DNA of 64,000 nt, from NCBI GenBank assembly GCA_973895155.1, contig OZ316892.1, positions 24,242,001 through 24,306,000 on the forward strand, in the 5' to 3' direction. Of the stretch, positions 42,001 to 52,533 are shown one piece after another (position 1 is the stretch's first letter; each line of letters starts with the position of its first letter). Made by a program: the position numbers and the translations under genes. The notes beneath the pieces were generated by a model that ran no database searches, was not told where the DNA came from, and worked only from the letters and a program-made list of their open reading frames with translations. Source of the stretch: Marsupella aquatica (lineage: Eukaryota; Marchantiophyta).

Positions 42001-43042
42001 CTGTGTGTTCCTCCAGAATGGATGCTTTCAGTGCTCTCATTCTCGCTCTAAGAAACTCCATCTCAACCTCTGCCAGCCTTGGTCTTGCTTGTAACTCCAT
42101 GTATTTTTGCCTAAAATTGGAGCACGCTTTTGAAAATCGCAGCACAGGGTTTGCAAATTCCCTCCTTCCTTCCCTCCAGGCTCCTTCTAGAAGCGCCAGG
42201 TCCTCCTTGTTGCTTAGAAGCGCTGGATTGGCCATGAATAGTCTCACCTTACCTCGCTCCACCTTCTGACCTGCATCTCTGAACCTCCCTTTCAGTATCA
42301 CCGGGTCATGGTCTGATAACGCTGATCCTCCTTCATGCACCAGCTCTACTCTCTCCTCTAACCACCATCCCTTCTCGCTAATGTAGAACCTATCTAATCG
42401 GGATTGTACCATTAATCCCCTTCTCATCCTTCTCCATGTGAATTGGGCACCCGTAGCGCCCCCGGTGATCTCCCACGCATCTACCAGGTCAAAGCGCGTT
42501 TTTAAGAAGTGCCAGAATTCCGCTTCTCTTCCGCCGATCAGAGGTGATCTCCCGGTTGAGTCCGCTCTTCTTTCTGTCATGTTGAAGTCGCCACAGATGA
42601 TCCAGTTTACCTGCGGAAGCTCATCCTTAAGCTCGTTCCATAGCAAAGCCCTTAAGTCAGCCGAGTTTGGTGCATAGATAGATGCCACTCCATAATTGCC
42701 TCCTTCGTTCTCAATGATTATCCACACAGCTCTGCCAAGGTCCAGTTTGCCTAATGCTACCACCTTCAAAGACGGGTGGACCAGAAGTGTTGTTCCTCCC
42801 CTGCCTTCCTCTGGTGCCGATGAGAAGTGTTGATAGTTTGAGAGAATTGTTCTCAGAGCCATGTCCAAACGGAATTGATCCGTCTTCACTTCTTGTAGAG
42901 CTAGGCATCCCAGCGGAAATCGCAGTGCCTGTACCCAGTTTTTGACGACATGTTTGCGGTTTGTCTCACACAGCCCACAGACATTCCATGTGGCAATCCG
43001 CATTATGTTCTCCATCCCCTCCCCCCCCCCGCTGCTCCCCAA
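39071..43042 (-). CDS. LINE ORF2: endonuclease and reverse transcriptase
   Basis: An uninterrupted 1323-residue polyprotein that nicks target DNA and copies the LINE RNA into it. An AP-like endonuclease spans about residues 14-255: RIATWNVCG, LQEVKTDQ, GDFNMTERRADS and SDHDPVIL. Reverse transcriptase spans about 490-770: DWRPLTMLNTTYKVIAKIL, TGFIQGRHILENI, LDIEKAFDRVNHEYI, RGVRQGCPLS and the catalytic FADD. Near the C-terminus is a zf-RVT domain, AKTFIWRILVGGL with C-x2-C and H-x4-C type pairs (CKLCC, HLFIECSHASC). The length and order are typical of plant L1 elements. The next in-frame Met (residue 10 or 14) could be the real start. All key motifs are present, so the enzyme could still work. 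Confidence 0.95.
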   Translation of the reverse strand: MGSSGGGEGMENIMRIATWNVCGLCETNRKHVVKNWVQALRFPLGCLALQEVKTDQFRLDMALRTILSNYQHFSSAPEEGRGGTTLLVHPSLKVVALGKLDLGRAVWIIIENEGGNYGVASIYAPNSADLRALLWNELKDELPQVNWIICGDFNMTERRADSTGRSPLIGGREAEFWHFLKTRFDLVDAWEITGGATGAQFTWRRMRRGLMVQSRLDRFYISEKGWWLEERVELVHEGGSALSDHDPVILKGRFRDAGQKVERGKVRLFMANPALLSNKEDLALLEGAWREGRREFANPVLRFSKACSNFRQKYMELQARPRLAEVEMEFLRARMRALKASILEEHTEDEIKEYTETEDTLHATELEVANKGRRLARIKWLGEGDESTKFFYAIVKAKRARETMNLILKEDGTEITEAASIVLEVEKMCQALYAPQEPSQRETQERRQERRRLLQHTKFALTAAERMKLEALPTTKEVKEVLWMLPGDKSPGPDGLTAEVLRACWEFLGQDLVEMIQEFWMTGEIDSALKEGIIKLIPKKPDKRSLKDWRPLTMLNTTYKVIAKILALRLQEIMNKIISPQQTGFIQGRHILENISLAWLACDWIQHKKTEALFLKLDIEKAFDRVNHEYIWDTMHLLGISGHFITLVRALLAGSFSKAMVNGFATGMIELKRGVRQGCPLSTLLFFISTQPLMDFLAVEMEAGRLSGLSITDTLTICYRLFADDVGMFIPATEEAFTQAQTALACYEMGSGAKLNLRKSVVIPLAIEVIPDWLLYSGCQVSAMGEVQKYLGAPLGAGLKTEQLHRFCLDKISSRLSSWTNKLLSFTGRTLLVKHVLQAIPIYHVMHLKASAGLAKKLIALSRDFLWGYNPAGGKKIPLVAWDKMTLPKIEGGLGFKDFRSHSNALLSQWFTKALEYPDREWSKMLAANLSLMGWLNYKVIIRNNYTFKDRLLLCTPRAGGGLRYTSGLWKAWEELRAHLAFCPGRYGAPGCWSINDAIRCMVDFNSLPNVDIVGVTAICGRLGMRSIQDGWSVETGGWKDLPLRGQVLRGFTGEHRGLARAFLGRIWESTACRWDRDPLARQWRWSDRAEPLKDFQITNCRVYQFLRPKMSLHVLLNRCWSSHRSEIEWCIGWKKLWISDLSCRAKTFIWRILVGGLFTGQRALRIQAGTGNCKLCCGVLETMQHLFIECSHASCCWRMCDRILTELRLPIGGGLLAILDASTGPEPIHTARIFCVYQTLWMIWLGRNEHMFSDKVGRSFDLGLMLAETANHIHAVGAGLRFGRRRSRLNRAQEWLRGTRQIWLRRGGDRILLVPSSGGVAD

Positions 43043-43076
43043 GTCGAGTGGTGCACTTGGTCAGCACACCATCACC

Positions 43077-43727
43077 CTAGATACGATTCCGTCCTCCAGG
43101 GGATAGCATCCAGCCGTGAGAGCCGCTCCCCGTTTGCTGCTCAGTCAGTCCCCCTATCAGGGAGTAGTCGTCTCTCATCTTAGTTTGTGCTGCGCCTCTT
43201 TGTTCACTTCTCGGACTCCTCGTTTCAGGGCTGAGCAATCTGTTTGTCCTTGTTGAGCTTTCGCCCGCACCTGCATCAGACATGGATCCTCGTGAGAAGT
43301 ACAGCGAACGTTGTTTTTTTGCTTCACCCTTTGGCTTCTCTTTATCTTTAGTTGGGGGGGTTCTCAATTCTTGTTTCCTGGTTCGTGCTTTGAGTTTGCT
43401 ATTCGATATGTAAGCTTCATATTCTAACATCTCTACATCGGTGTCCCCATGGTACGAGAAATTCCCTTCGGCTTCTACCTCTAAGAGCGATCCTGGAAGC
43501 CCGAGTGTGTCTGTTCTGGCCTTCGTGCTGAATTCCGGCCCAAAGCTTGGTGCACTGGCATTTAGAACAGAGCCTCTGCAGTCTGTGTTACCTCCAGGAT
43601 CCCGGGCCAGTCCACTCCCAGGTGGGAAGTCTCGCGAATTCCCCTTAGTCCTAGTCGGTTCCCATCTCACCATGGCGTCCAAGGGTCCACGAGTGGGCTC
43701 CAGCAATTCCATCCCAATAGCACCCAC
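43077..43727 (-). pseudogene. LINE ORF1 C-terminal tail, shifted frame
   Basis: This 216-codon frame overlaps the end of ORF1 by about 60 bases in a different frame. ORF1 ends abruptly there, whereas this frame continues with a low-complexity, Lys/Arg/Ser-rich tail of the sort found after the zinc knuckle in plant L1 ORF1 proteins. A single indel near 43730 in ORF1 is the simplest explanation. It stops 35 bp before the ORF2 start. Confidence 0.55.
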
Positions 43728-44866
43728 ATTCGGCTGTTGTGGGTTACTGGAGTTCCTTTGTCCGGTTCTCTAACATCTGTCGCAATGATCAGCTCCACAT
43801 GGGCAATTTCCTCCTCAACTGAGTTTTTCCGGATCGTGTTCGCCTGCCGCTCTTGGTTCTCCCTGAATTTAACCCGGACCATAGCATTCTCTTGGGCCTT
43901 TTGTATCTCTTCTGGGTCAGCCTCCGAGTGTCGTTCGTTGTCTTTTTCATCAGGTATTTCCAGCACACTCGTCGGCCTCTGCCCTTCATCTCCTTCTCGA
44001 CAGCTGCGGGCTAGATGCCCTTTCTTATGGCATTTGTAGCAGTGGTAAGGAATATTGCGGAAGGTCACTGGTTGCCAAATTACTATATCCTTCTGAATTT
44101 TCACTCGAACACTTGCCGGTATCTCCCTGTCAGTGTCCCATAGTATGCACGCACGGTCATGTGGGTAAGAACTGAATTGGTCTCCTTGAATGTAGTATAG
44201 TAGGGTGCCAAGCGCGCTTGCAATTTTCCTTCTGCATCCTTCCAGCTCCAAGGCTCTAAATGGTAGCTCAATCCATACTGGCAGTTTGGTGTAAGACTCA
44301 TTTTTTATGTCAAAGGTTGGATCCCATGGGAAGGTGTATACAAATCTATTTTCCATAAACCATGGCGCCCCATTCAGTGCCAGATCCCGATGATCAGGTT
44401 CTTCAAAGATTACCATGTAAAAAAATTTCCCCACAAACTTGACTTGTAGCACCGGCCAGCGCCCTTGGCTAGTCATTTCGTCTTCTACCCAGTCTCTGAA
44501 GGCTGGAAGCAATGGGGTTCTGTCTGTGAAGTAGCATAGCAAGGCACAGTTATATAATTGCCTCACATTCATAGCTGCTTCCGTCATGTTCCATTCAACT
44601 GTGGCAAACAGCTTTTTGTCAAGGTCACCCTTAGAGCGGTGTGCTACAGCTCTCAGAATTCTGATACATTCCTCCGATGTTTCCTCCTCTTCAGCTCCTT
44701 CGCGGCCCCATGTATCAGGATTCCGGGTACCATTTGAGATTCCACAGATTCCAGGACCCTCTCCCCTGAGCTCTGCACCTCTCAGGCTACGTCGTGTCTC
44801 TCCATCCAAGGCTGGGACCTTGTCCCGAGCTGAGCCGCCGCCATTCTCATCCTCTTCCATGTCCAT
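43667..44866 (-). CDS. LINE ORF1: RNA-binding DUF4283/CCHC protein
   Basis: This 399-codon ORF encodes the nucleic-acid-binding partner of ORF2. Residues about 65-250 match the DUF4283 pattern of plant L1 ORF1 (NMTEAAMNVRQLYNCALL, LQVKFVGKFFYMVIFEEPDH, GAPWFMENRFVYTFPWDP, LPVWIELPFRALE). Near residue 285 is a retroviral-type zinc knuckle CYKCHKKGHLARSC (C-x2-C-x4-H-x4-C). The N-terminus is acidic and charged. The last 20 or so residues look out of frame: the downstream frame at 43077-43727 appears to be the true tail. The start is the ATG at 44866; upstream codons in this frame run open for a short way without another ATG. Confidence 0.88.
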   Translation of the reverse strand: MDMEEDENGGGSARDKVPALDGETRRSLRGAELRGEGPGICGISNGTRNPDTWGREGAEEEETSEECIRILRAVAHRSKGDLDKKLFATVEWNMTEAAMNVRQLYNCALLCYFTDRTPLLPAFRDWVEDEMTSQGRWPVLQVKFVGKFFYMVIFEEPDHRDLALNGAPWFMENRFVYTFPWDPTFDIKNESYTKLPVWIELPFRALELEGCRRKIASALGTLLYYIQGDQFSSYPHDRACILWDTDREIPASVRVKIQKDIVIWQPVTFRNIPYHCYKCHKKGHLARSCREGDEGQRPTSVLEIPDEKDNERHSEADPEEIQKAQENAMVRVKFRENQERQANTIRKNSVEEEIAHVELIIATDVREPDKGTPVTHNSRMWVLLGWNCWSPLVDPWTPW

Positions 44867-46028
44867 CAGATCGTCCTGTATCTCCCGTTGTGAGCCGGTT
44901 GAGCCCCCCCTACTCTCTCCCTATAGGCCAGGATTGCCTCCTCCCTTTCTCTCCCGCCGTGGTCCGTCCCCATCATTCCGCGCATCTTGCGCCGAGAATT
45001 GGTTGCACCTCCCCACTCCCTCCTCTCCGAGTTTTCCTTTATTCTGATAGGCCAAACCAACCAGATTGGTCTCGCGCCCTCTCACCCCCTGGAGCGTCCC
45101 CGTTCTAGTCTGGACAGCCATCGGTGTAGCCACTCGGATGTTCCTTGATTCAGAAAGACGTCCATTCCGATCGCTTCTTCCACGAGATGTGGTTTCTGAG
45201 CGCCCGTAGTAGTCCAATCCCTTTTCACCTTCGCCCGACATTAAATTAATGTATGCAATGACAGTCAGACGGCGTTAATAAGATGTTCGGGGCAGTGCTT
45301 ACCTTGTAATCGAAGAGGGCTCCAGGCTCCTCTCGAGTCCACTGGGTCCAATCTCATTAACCAAGATGTCCTTCCCGAACTATTCCATAATTCTCCCGTC
45401 AGAATAGAACCACTCAGGCACACTTTGTGCCGCCTTAACTCTTCTCTGCATGTTCCGCCATCCTCTTTGGCAATGTCAGCTCCAAACACTTTTAGGAATC
45501 TGAGTGCCGCCACTCGCTGTCCAATCCGAGCTTGCAGACACCAAGGTCCGTTGCCGTAATCCACACCATTTGTTTCAGTCGCCCACTGTAGCACCCCACC
45601 AGATCGATGTGAACCCCTGTTCCAATGTGTCTACCTTTTAATCCCCGCCTCCAAAAGTGGCAGCGGGAAAGGTGCTCCCGCTAGACTAACGCATCGGCTC
45701 ATCCGCCACCCCTGGCTCCAACTCTCATGATCGGATCTCCACAATTGTGCTCCCGCAATCCAGACTAGTATTCCACCCTAAAACAGCAGAACCGGCTCTA
45801 AAGCGGATCCCGATCGTAGCGATGGCGAGAGAGAGCAGAAAAAGCTTCGTGCAGAAGCAGGGGTCACCCTCGTATCGATTCCACCCCTCTCGAGAAGCTT
45901 TTTGCCCCTCTCAATCTCCTTCTGGAAGGTCGAAACGCTCATGGATGAGCACAAGTCCCTCCGCCCTTCTTCGCAAGTCCACTGTCAGTTAGCTCGTTCA
46001 CTACTTGCGTCACTTTGTGACGGCCCTC
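44867..46028 (-). other. LINE 5' untranslated region
   Basis: GC-rich sequence between the LINE 5' border and ORF1. Short ORFs of up to 109 codons lie in changing frames (for example 44921-45241 and 45265-45594, minus strand) and look like chance or relics. L1 5' UTRs normally hold an internal promoter; I see no specific motif. Confidence 0.6.
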
Positions 46029-46134
46029 ACATTTGGAAAGACTTACCTCCTTCTTGTGTTTTCTACCTATGATTTTAAACACAGGAAGTAAAATCCCTTT
46101 TGTGCAAATCTTTGGATGTTGTGATGATAGATTC

Positions 46135-46383
46135 CTCTCCGGGGGGTCACTTTCATGGAAGTGGCATATCATGTGCGACGAAGTATAGTAAGGGCCATTT
46201 AAATGGTTTTGGCGGAAGACTTATTAAGTCTTCTATGGAAATATAGGGTTGTTTAATTGCAAAATGCATACGTGTCATCACATGATTGGTGTTGTACAAC
46301 TTTCTAGAAAGTGACTTAGGGGGGTCATAAATGACCCAAACCGTCGCACGTGATGTATAACCCTTCATATAGTGACCCCCCCG
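46135..46383 (+). mobile_element. 249-bp MITE of the CTCGGGGG family
   Basis: Left end CTCTCCGGGGGGTCACTTTC, right end AGTGACCCCCCCG, flanked by ATAGATTC (46127-46134 and 46384-46391), an exact 8-bp duplication. Subterminal motifs are CATATCATGTGCGACG and the inverse of CATCACGTGCGACG. It is collinear with the 328-bp copy but lacks about 80 bp in the middle. Confidence 0.85.
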
Positions 46384-46974
46384 ATAGATTCATTTTTGGT
46401 GATTCATTGCAATCTCCTGAGTTCTTAGAGTTAACTCATTGAGTTTAAGTCTCATTAAAATTGATGGATTTTCTTTCATGTTGCTTAGTACCATCTAAAT
46501 GTTGAAGTAGCTACCTTTTAGATTTTATCTGAGTACCACTTAGAAAGAAAGGGTAAGACATGTTTACGGCATTTTAAAAGGTACTCTAGTAAGCAGTTTA
46601 GATCTGAAAAGCAATATGGATCTGAATCCTTAAGTCTTTTTCATTTTGACTTATGTTTAAGGAGTGACCTTGGTCTATTCCAGACTCCCTTAGTATACTT
46701 TAAGATATTTTTCCTTGTGTTTTGTTAATCATTCCCTTTTCATTAATTTATGGTTATACAATACTGAGTTACCATTAAAAACTACTCACCGCTGTGGAGC
46801 GATCTTCAAAATACCTTAGTAAAGTAATCAAACTTGATTACTATGTGTGGAAAACATTTTAAGTCTATTATTGTTGTTTAAATCTATCAAACCAACCCCA
46901 TCTTGTTCTTTACGGGAACAAATACCGAGTTGGAAGACCATAAAGTGTGCTTTTTGGTTTTCCCTGGCAAACTA
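46384..46974. other. No gene recognised
   Basis: AT-rich sequence without ORFs of note. It is the continuation of the tract broken by the LINE and MITE insertions. Confidence 0.35.
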
Positions 46975-47052
46975 CAACTTAAGTTTTAGGGTGTTTAATC
47001 CCCAAAAACTTCGTGCGTGATATGGGACACCCCTTGGATTGAGGCCCCCAAG
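46975..47052 (+). mobile_element. Right-end-like segment of CTCGGGGG family
   Basis: TTAAGTTTTAGGGTGTTTAA, then CTTCGTGCGTGATATGGG and finally GAGGCCCCCAAG resemble in order the inner block, subterminal motif and right end of the family. No copy of a left end lies close by. It may be the partner of the left-end-like segment at 24615 or an orphan. Confidence 0.4.
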
Positions 47053-48564
47053 GCCCAAATAGCAGCCAAGCCCCATTCAGTTTCCCACGGGAGCTTGCAT
47101 TGGGGAGGCAAAGTAGAGTAGGCATGGAGGTTGAGTTATAAATGCACGTGACCCCTAGACTATCAGTTGAGCACTAACCTTGGAGTTGGTTGCTAGAGTC
47201 GGGGCCAATCTGGTCTCGATATTTTAGGACAAGCTCGGGACAAGCTTTGGGACAAGCTAAGCTATTTTGGGCCATGAGCATGGCCTGGGGGCAAGGTGAT
47301 TAGCTAGTGATGGATATATAGAAAATAGAGAGCTTGGGTGGTTGTTTAGGACAAATAGTGGGTGTCAGCTTTGGCTTTGGCTTATGGCAAGGCCATGCAG
47401 GCTTGGGAGGTTCTATTAGTTAAGCTACTTACCAATGTTTATTGAGCTTGAGTTAGGATGCTAGTCTTGAAGGGCCTAGATCATAGAAGTTACTCACCAA
47501 GGTGTTTGGTTGCTTGTGCAAACAGTGAGGACCGTTGAGTGATGGTTGTGTTAGGGAGCAAGTGCAGCTTTGTATGGGAATTGCCACAGACTGGAGGAGC
47601 AAGAGGCACCAAGTTGCTTGCTCAAGGAGTTACGTGTCGGCGTTCGGGTACCGAGGGCACTTAGGCGAGGGTGTTGGGATTAATTGGTGAGGGCATTGGG
47701 TGGCAAGGTCCACCACTCCGTAGAAGCGGATAAGCTCTTTGTGATCCTTCTCGGCTTCCCACCTTCATGGGTTGTGCGAGGAATGTGTTCCAATTTAAAT
47801 GAGGACTAGAGAGGAATGTGTTCCAAAAATGGACAACAAAACTGGACATAATCGTGAAAGATATATGGCATGCTTCTCAAGATCGATCGAGCTACTAAGT
47901 GTGGAGTTGAAGCGGACCAATTGAATGGGAATTGCGCACAATCAGGAGTAGTGAGCTCAAAGCTTGCGCGTAAAGGGAAGAGTGAGTGAGGCAACTGGAG
48001 AGTTGGGCCCTTTATACTTTGAGGCGCGTCCCAAACACTTGGTCCAAATCCAAGCGTGCCAAAGATTGATTTACTTAGGGTAAGTTATACAAACCCAAAG
48101 CGGTAGCAATAATGTACCCCTAATGATACGGTACATCAAGTGTTGCGTTGCCAGCCTGAATGTAAACTCCTAAGTAACCTAAGCCTAGCCTGATGATCAT
48201 TATTAACTAATATATTGCCATTATGCTAATAAGTACATACTTCTTTACCTATGTAAGGCGGACCTTATATGGATTACGCAGTATTCCTGATTATTTGTCA
48301 AGCTAGTGGCGTCATACAAGGAAAAGAGAATTGATGCCAAGCACAATTTGGGCACAATTGTGAGTGGAAACTTGTCATGCATCCAAGAAAAAGGTTGAAG
48401 AGAAGGAGGCTACTCCCCGGGCTACTCAACAGCCCCTCCCGGAACCAAAAGCTGAGGTGACAAACCTAGAGGAGCAACTTCTAGATGACTTTGGAGATAA
48501 ACCAGCTTGAGTGTTGAGCAAAGATAATATTCACAATGACATTGAGCCCACGACCATCCAATGA
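47053..48564. other. No gene recognised
   Basis: No long ORF, RNA or clear transposon end. The sequence is moderately GC-rich near 47100-47800 with GGGACAAGCT repeats near 47230-47265. Confidence 0.35.
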
Positions 48565-48730
48565 ATAAGTAGTCAACATAGAGAGATACATGGTTCATCT
48601 TAACCGAGACTATGTCCATGGGAACACACAAGAGCTCTACTACACTCTAGGCCCGTTGGCCATACTGAGTCTCTGTAGTACTTCTCCCTATCTCTCGATT
48701 GGCTCTGTAACAATGAGTTACCTGAGTAAA
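48565..48730 (-). repeat. LTR fragment
   Basis: Collinear with about 475-640 of the first LTR: AAGTAGTC, ATACATGGTTCA, GGGAACACACAAGAG, GGCCCGTTGGC and GGCTCTGTAACAATGAG. Both ends are lost. Confidence 0.6.
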
Positions 48731-48782
48731 AAGACCATGTGGCGCTATTGCAAATAGAACTATGCATGGTAGCAAATGTTCA

Positions 48783-49073
48783 AATCGGAGGTTCACTCCA
48801 CAAAAATGGCACATCACATGCAATAAAGGATAGCTAGGATCATTTTATTGGTTCTAAAGGAAGACTTAAGAATTTTCTTAGAAGAACAATAGGGTCTTTT
48901 AAATCCAATTTTGATACTTATACAACATGAGTGTCTTCTTAATCAATTCTTTAAATATTCAAAGAATACTCTAACTTCATAGGGGTTTAAAACTAAATAT
49001 TTTCTCACATTTTAGGGGTCGGAGGCCTGAAGCGTCACAGGTGATGGGGGCTCCATGTAGTGAGACCCCCAAG
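48783..49073 (+). mobile_element. CTCGGGGG-family MITE, diverged
   Basis: The left end is damaged (CGGAGGTTCACTCC), followed by CACATCACATGCAATAAAGG. The right end GTGAGACCCCCAAG is intact, preceded by GCGTCACAGGTGATGG. Interior blocks match the copy at 1168-1982 (GGAAGACTTAA, AGAAGAACAATAGGGTC). No convincing target duplication. Confidence 0.6.
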
Positions 49074-49400
49074 CATTGCAATACACCCTTGGCTTTTCCA
49101 TGCCATGTGCCCTTGAGACTTGTCACCCCTATACCCAATCGAAAGTCTTGCCTTGCTTGCACCCTACCACCCCATGAAATGAATAAATTCCAGGGTGTTA
49201 CCACCCCTAAATGATTTAAATGCATCTTCACTGCATCTATAACCTACATAATTAATTAGAACCAGCGCAACAATTTCTTTCCAATGATCCTAGCCCTACA
49301 CATGACCTGAGATCATACTTTTGAAAAACTAACCTAATCGTTATGGTTGTCACCTCAAAATTTTGTGGCCTAGCTAAAATGAACTTCTTCCTACCCTCTC

Positions 49401-49565
49401 ACTTTTTTTTTTCAAAACGCCCCCCACGGGGGGAGGACAACCAGGGGGCAAAGGCCGCCCAGGAGGAAAACAAGCTGGGGCCAGCGGCGACAGAAGGCCA
49501 AAACCACCAAACAAAACAAGGCCTAGTCAGGCCAGGGAACCCGGAGAAACCACCCGCAGGTGTCT
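49401..49565 (-). mobile_element. 5'-truncated LINE 3' end
   Basis: On the minus strand a GC-rich stretch (GGCCTTTGCCCCCTGGTTG) ends in GGGGCGTTTTG and nine A's near 49405-49415, the typical 3' end of a plant L1. No reverse transcriptase sequence is left. A target duplication is not clear. Confidence 0.45.
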
Positions 49566-50077
49566 TGCTCCACATGCCTGCTGTATGTGTCTCTAATACG
49601 GCTCTCCTTATAATTCATCCAGCCCTGTAGAGAAGTTGCATTGCTACCAGTATAACCTATATCTTGAGTCTTAAGCTTCCTCTGAACAGTCCTAATTTCC
49701 TTGCCAATGGCAGGTATCTCAAAATCCCTCTCTTTAAAACCTCTCACCTACCAAGCACTCATTGAAAAAACATGCACCATCGTTCTCAAGGACTCCTACA
49801 CTTCACAAAACAATCAAAAAATCATGATCAGAGCAACTCATATCTTATTTTCTTCAGTACTTCAAAAGAACACAATAAAAAAGTGTCAATTGTTTAATCT
49901 CATGATTATCAATCTAACCTGAGGAATCCTTCTTGCAATCCTTCAACTAAAATTGCTAATTTCTAGTCTAAGGCAGCAATCAACAAATTTGTTCTAAATG
50001 CTTACATTTCCATAAAATCCCCAAAAAACTAATAGATCATCACAAATTCCCCCAAATGTTTGTTGCCGACAGTCACC

Positions 50078-50250
50078 CTCTGATACCAAATGTTGAATAT
50101 AAATATTGCATATGGTAACATCACAAAAACCAGTGTTCAACTCAACCATAGACACAAACTGATTTAAGTACATGGTTCTCCCCATTTGAGCTACATCCAC
50201 GGTTGAGAATAAAATATCCAACTTAATTAACACCAACATGCAATGCAAAC
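50078..50250 (-). repeat. LTR edge with primer-binding site
   Basis: CTCTGATACCA at 50078-50088 is the inverse of an initiator tRNA-Met primer-binding site. It is followed by TGTTGAATAT at 50091, the edge of an LTR in minus orientation, as at 409-430. Later blocks (ACATGGTTCTCCCC, CATCCACGG) are weakly similar to the first LTR. The far end is not identifiable. Confidence 0.5.
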
Positions 50251-50254
50251 ATTT

Positions 50255-50440
50255 AACTTTTTCTTCTGTCTATCTCTTTGTTTCAATTTGTTTAGCAAAG
50301 CAAAGATACTAGTGACACCAGCCAACTTGTCAACTTTGACCTTTTTCTCTATCTATCTCTACTTTTGAGTTCTTAGCAAGTTTAGCAAAGCAAAGAAGCA
50401 CCGACACCAGCCCAACTTGCGAACTTTGAATTTTTCTCTC
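50255..50440 (+). repeat. ~95-bp tandem duplication
   Basis: Two copies share TCTATCTCT, AGTTTAGCAAAGCAAAG, GACACCAGCC and CAACTTG followed by TTTCTCT. They are diverged by several indels. Confidence 0.55.
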
Positions 50441-52533
50441 TACCAGTGTGGAGTATATCTGACGTCTACCGAGATCACACTCTATACCGAGTTTCTTTGT
50501 TAGAAAAGCGCAAGTGGCCTATCTAATATTATTCTAATTCTGATTGATACATATGATTGAGGAGTAAAATCTCTTTAGACAATCAATTGGCTTCGATGGT
50601 AAGCTGAAGAATGGTGAGAATTCCGACAAACCACTGCTGGAAGTCCCAGAAAGGTTATCACGGTACATTCTAGAAGAAAGTGAACCCGTAATCAGCTTGA
50701 ATTGTTTTTCGTAAACGGTTTCGTGGCAGTCCAACTTGTTAGAAAGAAGGCTTCAAAAGTCACTTTTTGTGCCCAAGCACGGGAAGCGTGACTCTTCATG
50801 GTGACTTGGATGTCAGATGCACGGGTGAGGTTTTGCACAAAAGCAGAGTGGAGGACACTTCTAAAGATGACTGGAGACAAAAATCTTTGATCTTTTGAAA
50901 TGAAATGCAAATTCTTTGAATGAAGGGACCAAAATTTGGAAATGTTCGGACTACCCTTGTTTTGATGTTTGCCATAAAGGATTGGTAGACATGATGGGCC
51001 AGCCTGATGAGACCCCAATTTCTTGTAAAGCCAATTGCAAAGGGTTTCCAATCATTATACCATCCAGATCACAGATGATCTGCGAGAGAATCAAGAGAAA
51101 CAATGGCCCACTCCTTCTATAAGACCCTCACCAGAAAACGATGAAATGGATTCACGAAGTTGGTTCGAAAAGCAAAAGAGATGAAGTTGATCGTAGGATA
51201 ACACTATGAAGATTTATTTTACAATATTTTGCACATGTCAGCCATGCAGAACATTCTTACTGTAGCAGTTCATGTGCAATTAATTTTGCCGTCTGAAGCC
51301 GAGCGAGACACGAAAATATTGTAAATTTATAAACAGCAAATTATAGAAGTTAGAGAAAAACATTGTTATTCTTTATTATTGAATCGCCCCAACTTTACTC
51401 CGAGTCGAGCATTCGCGCACTAGAAACCCAGTCACCACGAAATGCAAACTGTCGACGCCCCTGTTGCTCATCGAACGCTTTACCTTCACGCGAGTTCGAT
51501 TTCCTCACTCCTTACACGTGAGTACGAACCAGTGATCTACATGGGTGATCTAGTCAGGTCAGCTAGCTGTCAGGCATTCGAGTCGTATCATCCCGCTAAT
51601 TGAAAATTGCATCTTTCCTTTGTGATCTTATAATTTTCGTTAAGGGTCCTTAGCCAATCCTGTGGAACTTTCCTTATATATCTGGTAACTGAGAACCACC
51701 AGCGTATATGACTCCATGAAAGACTTCGAGACTGAACGTGCAGTGTGTCCAAGTTACAGACTTGTTTGAATGCTCGATGCCTAGTGCTGACAGGTCCTGA
51801 GCATCGTATAAGAAAAGGACAATGTCCTAAACGAGGAGTCCAGCAAGATAAATGGGAAGTCCCAGACCAGTGATTTGAACAGACTGATGAGGATTGCTAA
51901 GACCTACCACTCCTCATAGCGATAGCAAACCCCGTATGCACAGTACTACCACAGCTGTAGTTCTTGGTCACTTGATTTGTGGAGGAGAGCCTAGTCAATA
52001 TATGTACTATGGATCCCCTCTGGCTGATTTGATTTCAATGACAGACATTGAAACGATAGCAGAGAATGATGGAAAATTAGCCTTTACAATGTGAAACCTG
52101 AATGTATTCAAGAATGTTATTTTGTCCGACGCGCGTGGTTCTTCACAACATGGCTTCATGGCCCTTGTTTGTGCACCTGTGATTTACCGTTTTGTAGCGT
52201 TTAGTTACTTGAAACCCAATTCAGACAAATTCTTTTCTTCGCAGCTGCTTTGCCTTCCTGAAATTTAAGTCCACGAGATAGCCTTGGTATGGTTCAATCC
52301 TTTCCTATTTTGATCACTTTCCTATTTTGATCCTTTCCTATTTGGAACTACACCAGTAGTGGAGTGAAGAACAGCGAATCTCGGAGGGTGGAGGAAACCG
52401 AAAAGAAAACGAACAAAATAAGATTTCTTGCACGATGCGAATCTTAGTCCCTGAAGGAAACGAAAAGAAAAAACAGCAAAACAAATCCCTTTGCAGGCTG
52501 TCAATCTGGACGATAGGAAACTAAAGTAAAAAA
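50441..52533. other. No gene recognised
   Basis: The longest ORF is 119 codons (50692-51051, minus strand) and has no domain I recognise. The stretch 52300-52500 has a purine/pyrimidine-biased repeat (TTTCCTATTT three times near 52303-52345). Confidence 0.3.

Larger units (their letters stand above)
38835..46028 (-). mobile_element. L1-type LINE, nearly full length
   Basis: The 7.2-kb insertion is bounded by a perfect 16-bp duplication ACATTTGGAAAGACTT (38819-38834 and 46029-46044). On the minus strand it starts GAGGGCCGTCAC at 46028. It carries a 5' UTR of about 1.1 kb, ORF1 (DUF4283-like plus CCHC knuckle) and ORF2 (endonuclease, reverse transcriptase, zf-RVT), and ends with an A-rich tail (TATAAAAAAAA) near 38850. 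About 11 bases lie between tail and duplication. ORF2 is intact, so the insertion is young relative to its surroundings. Confidence 0.93.
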
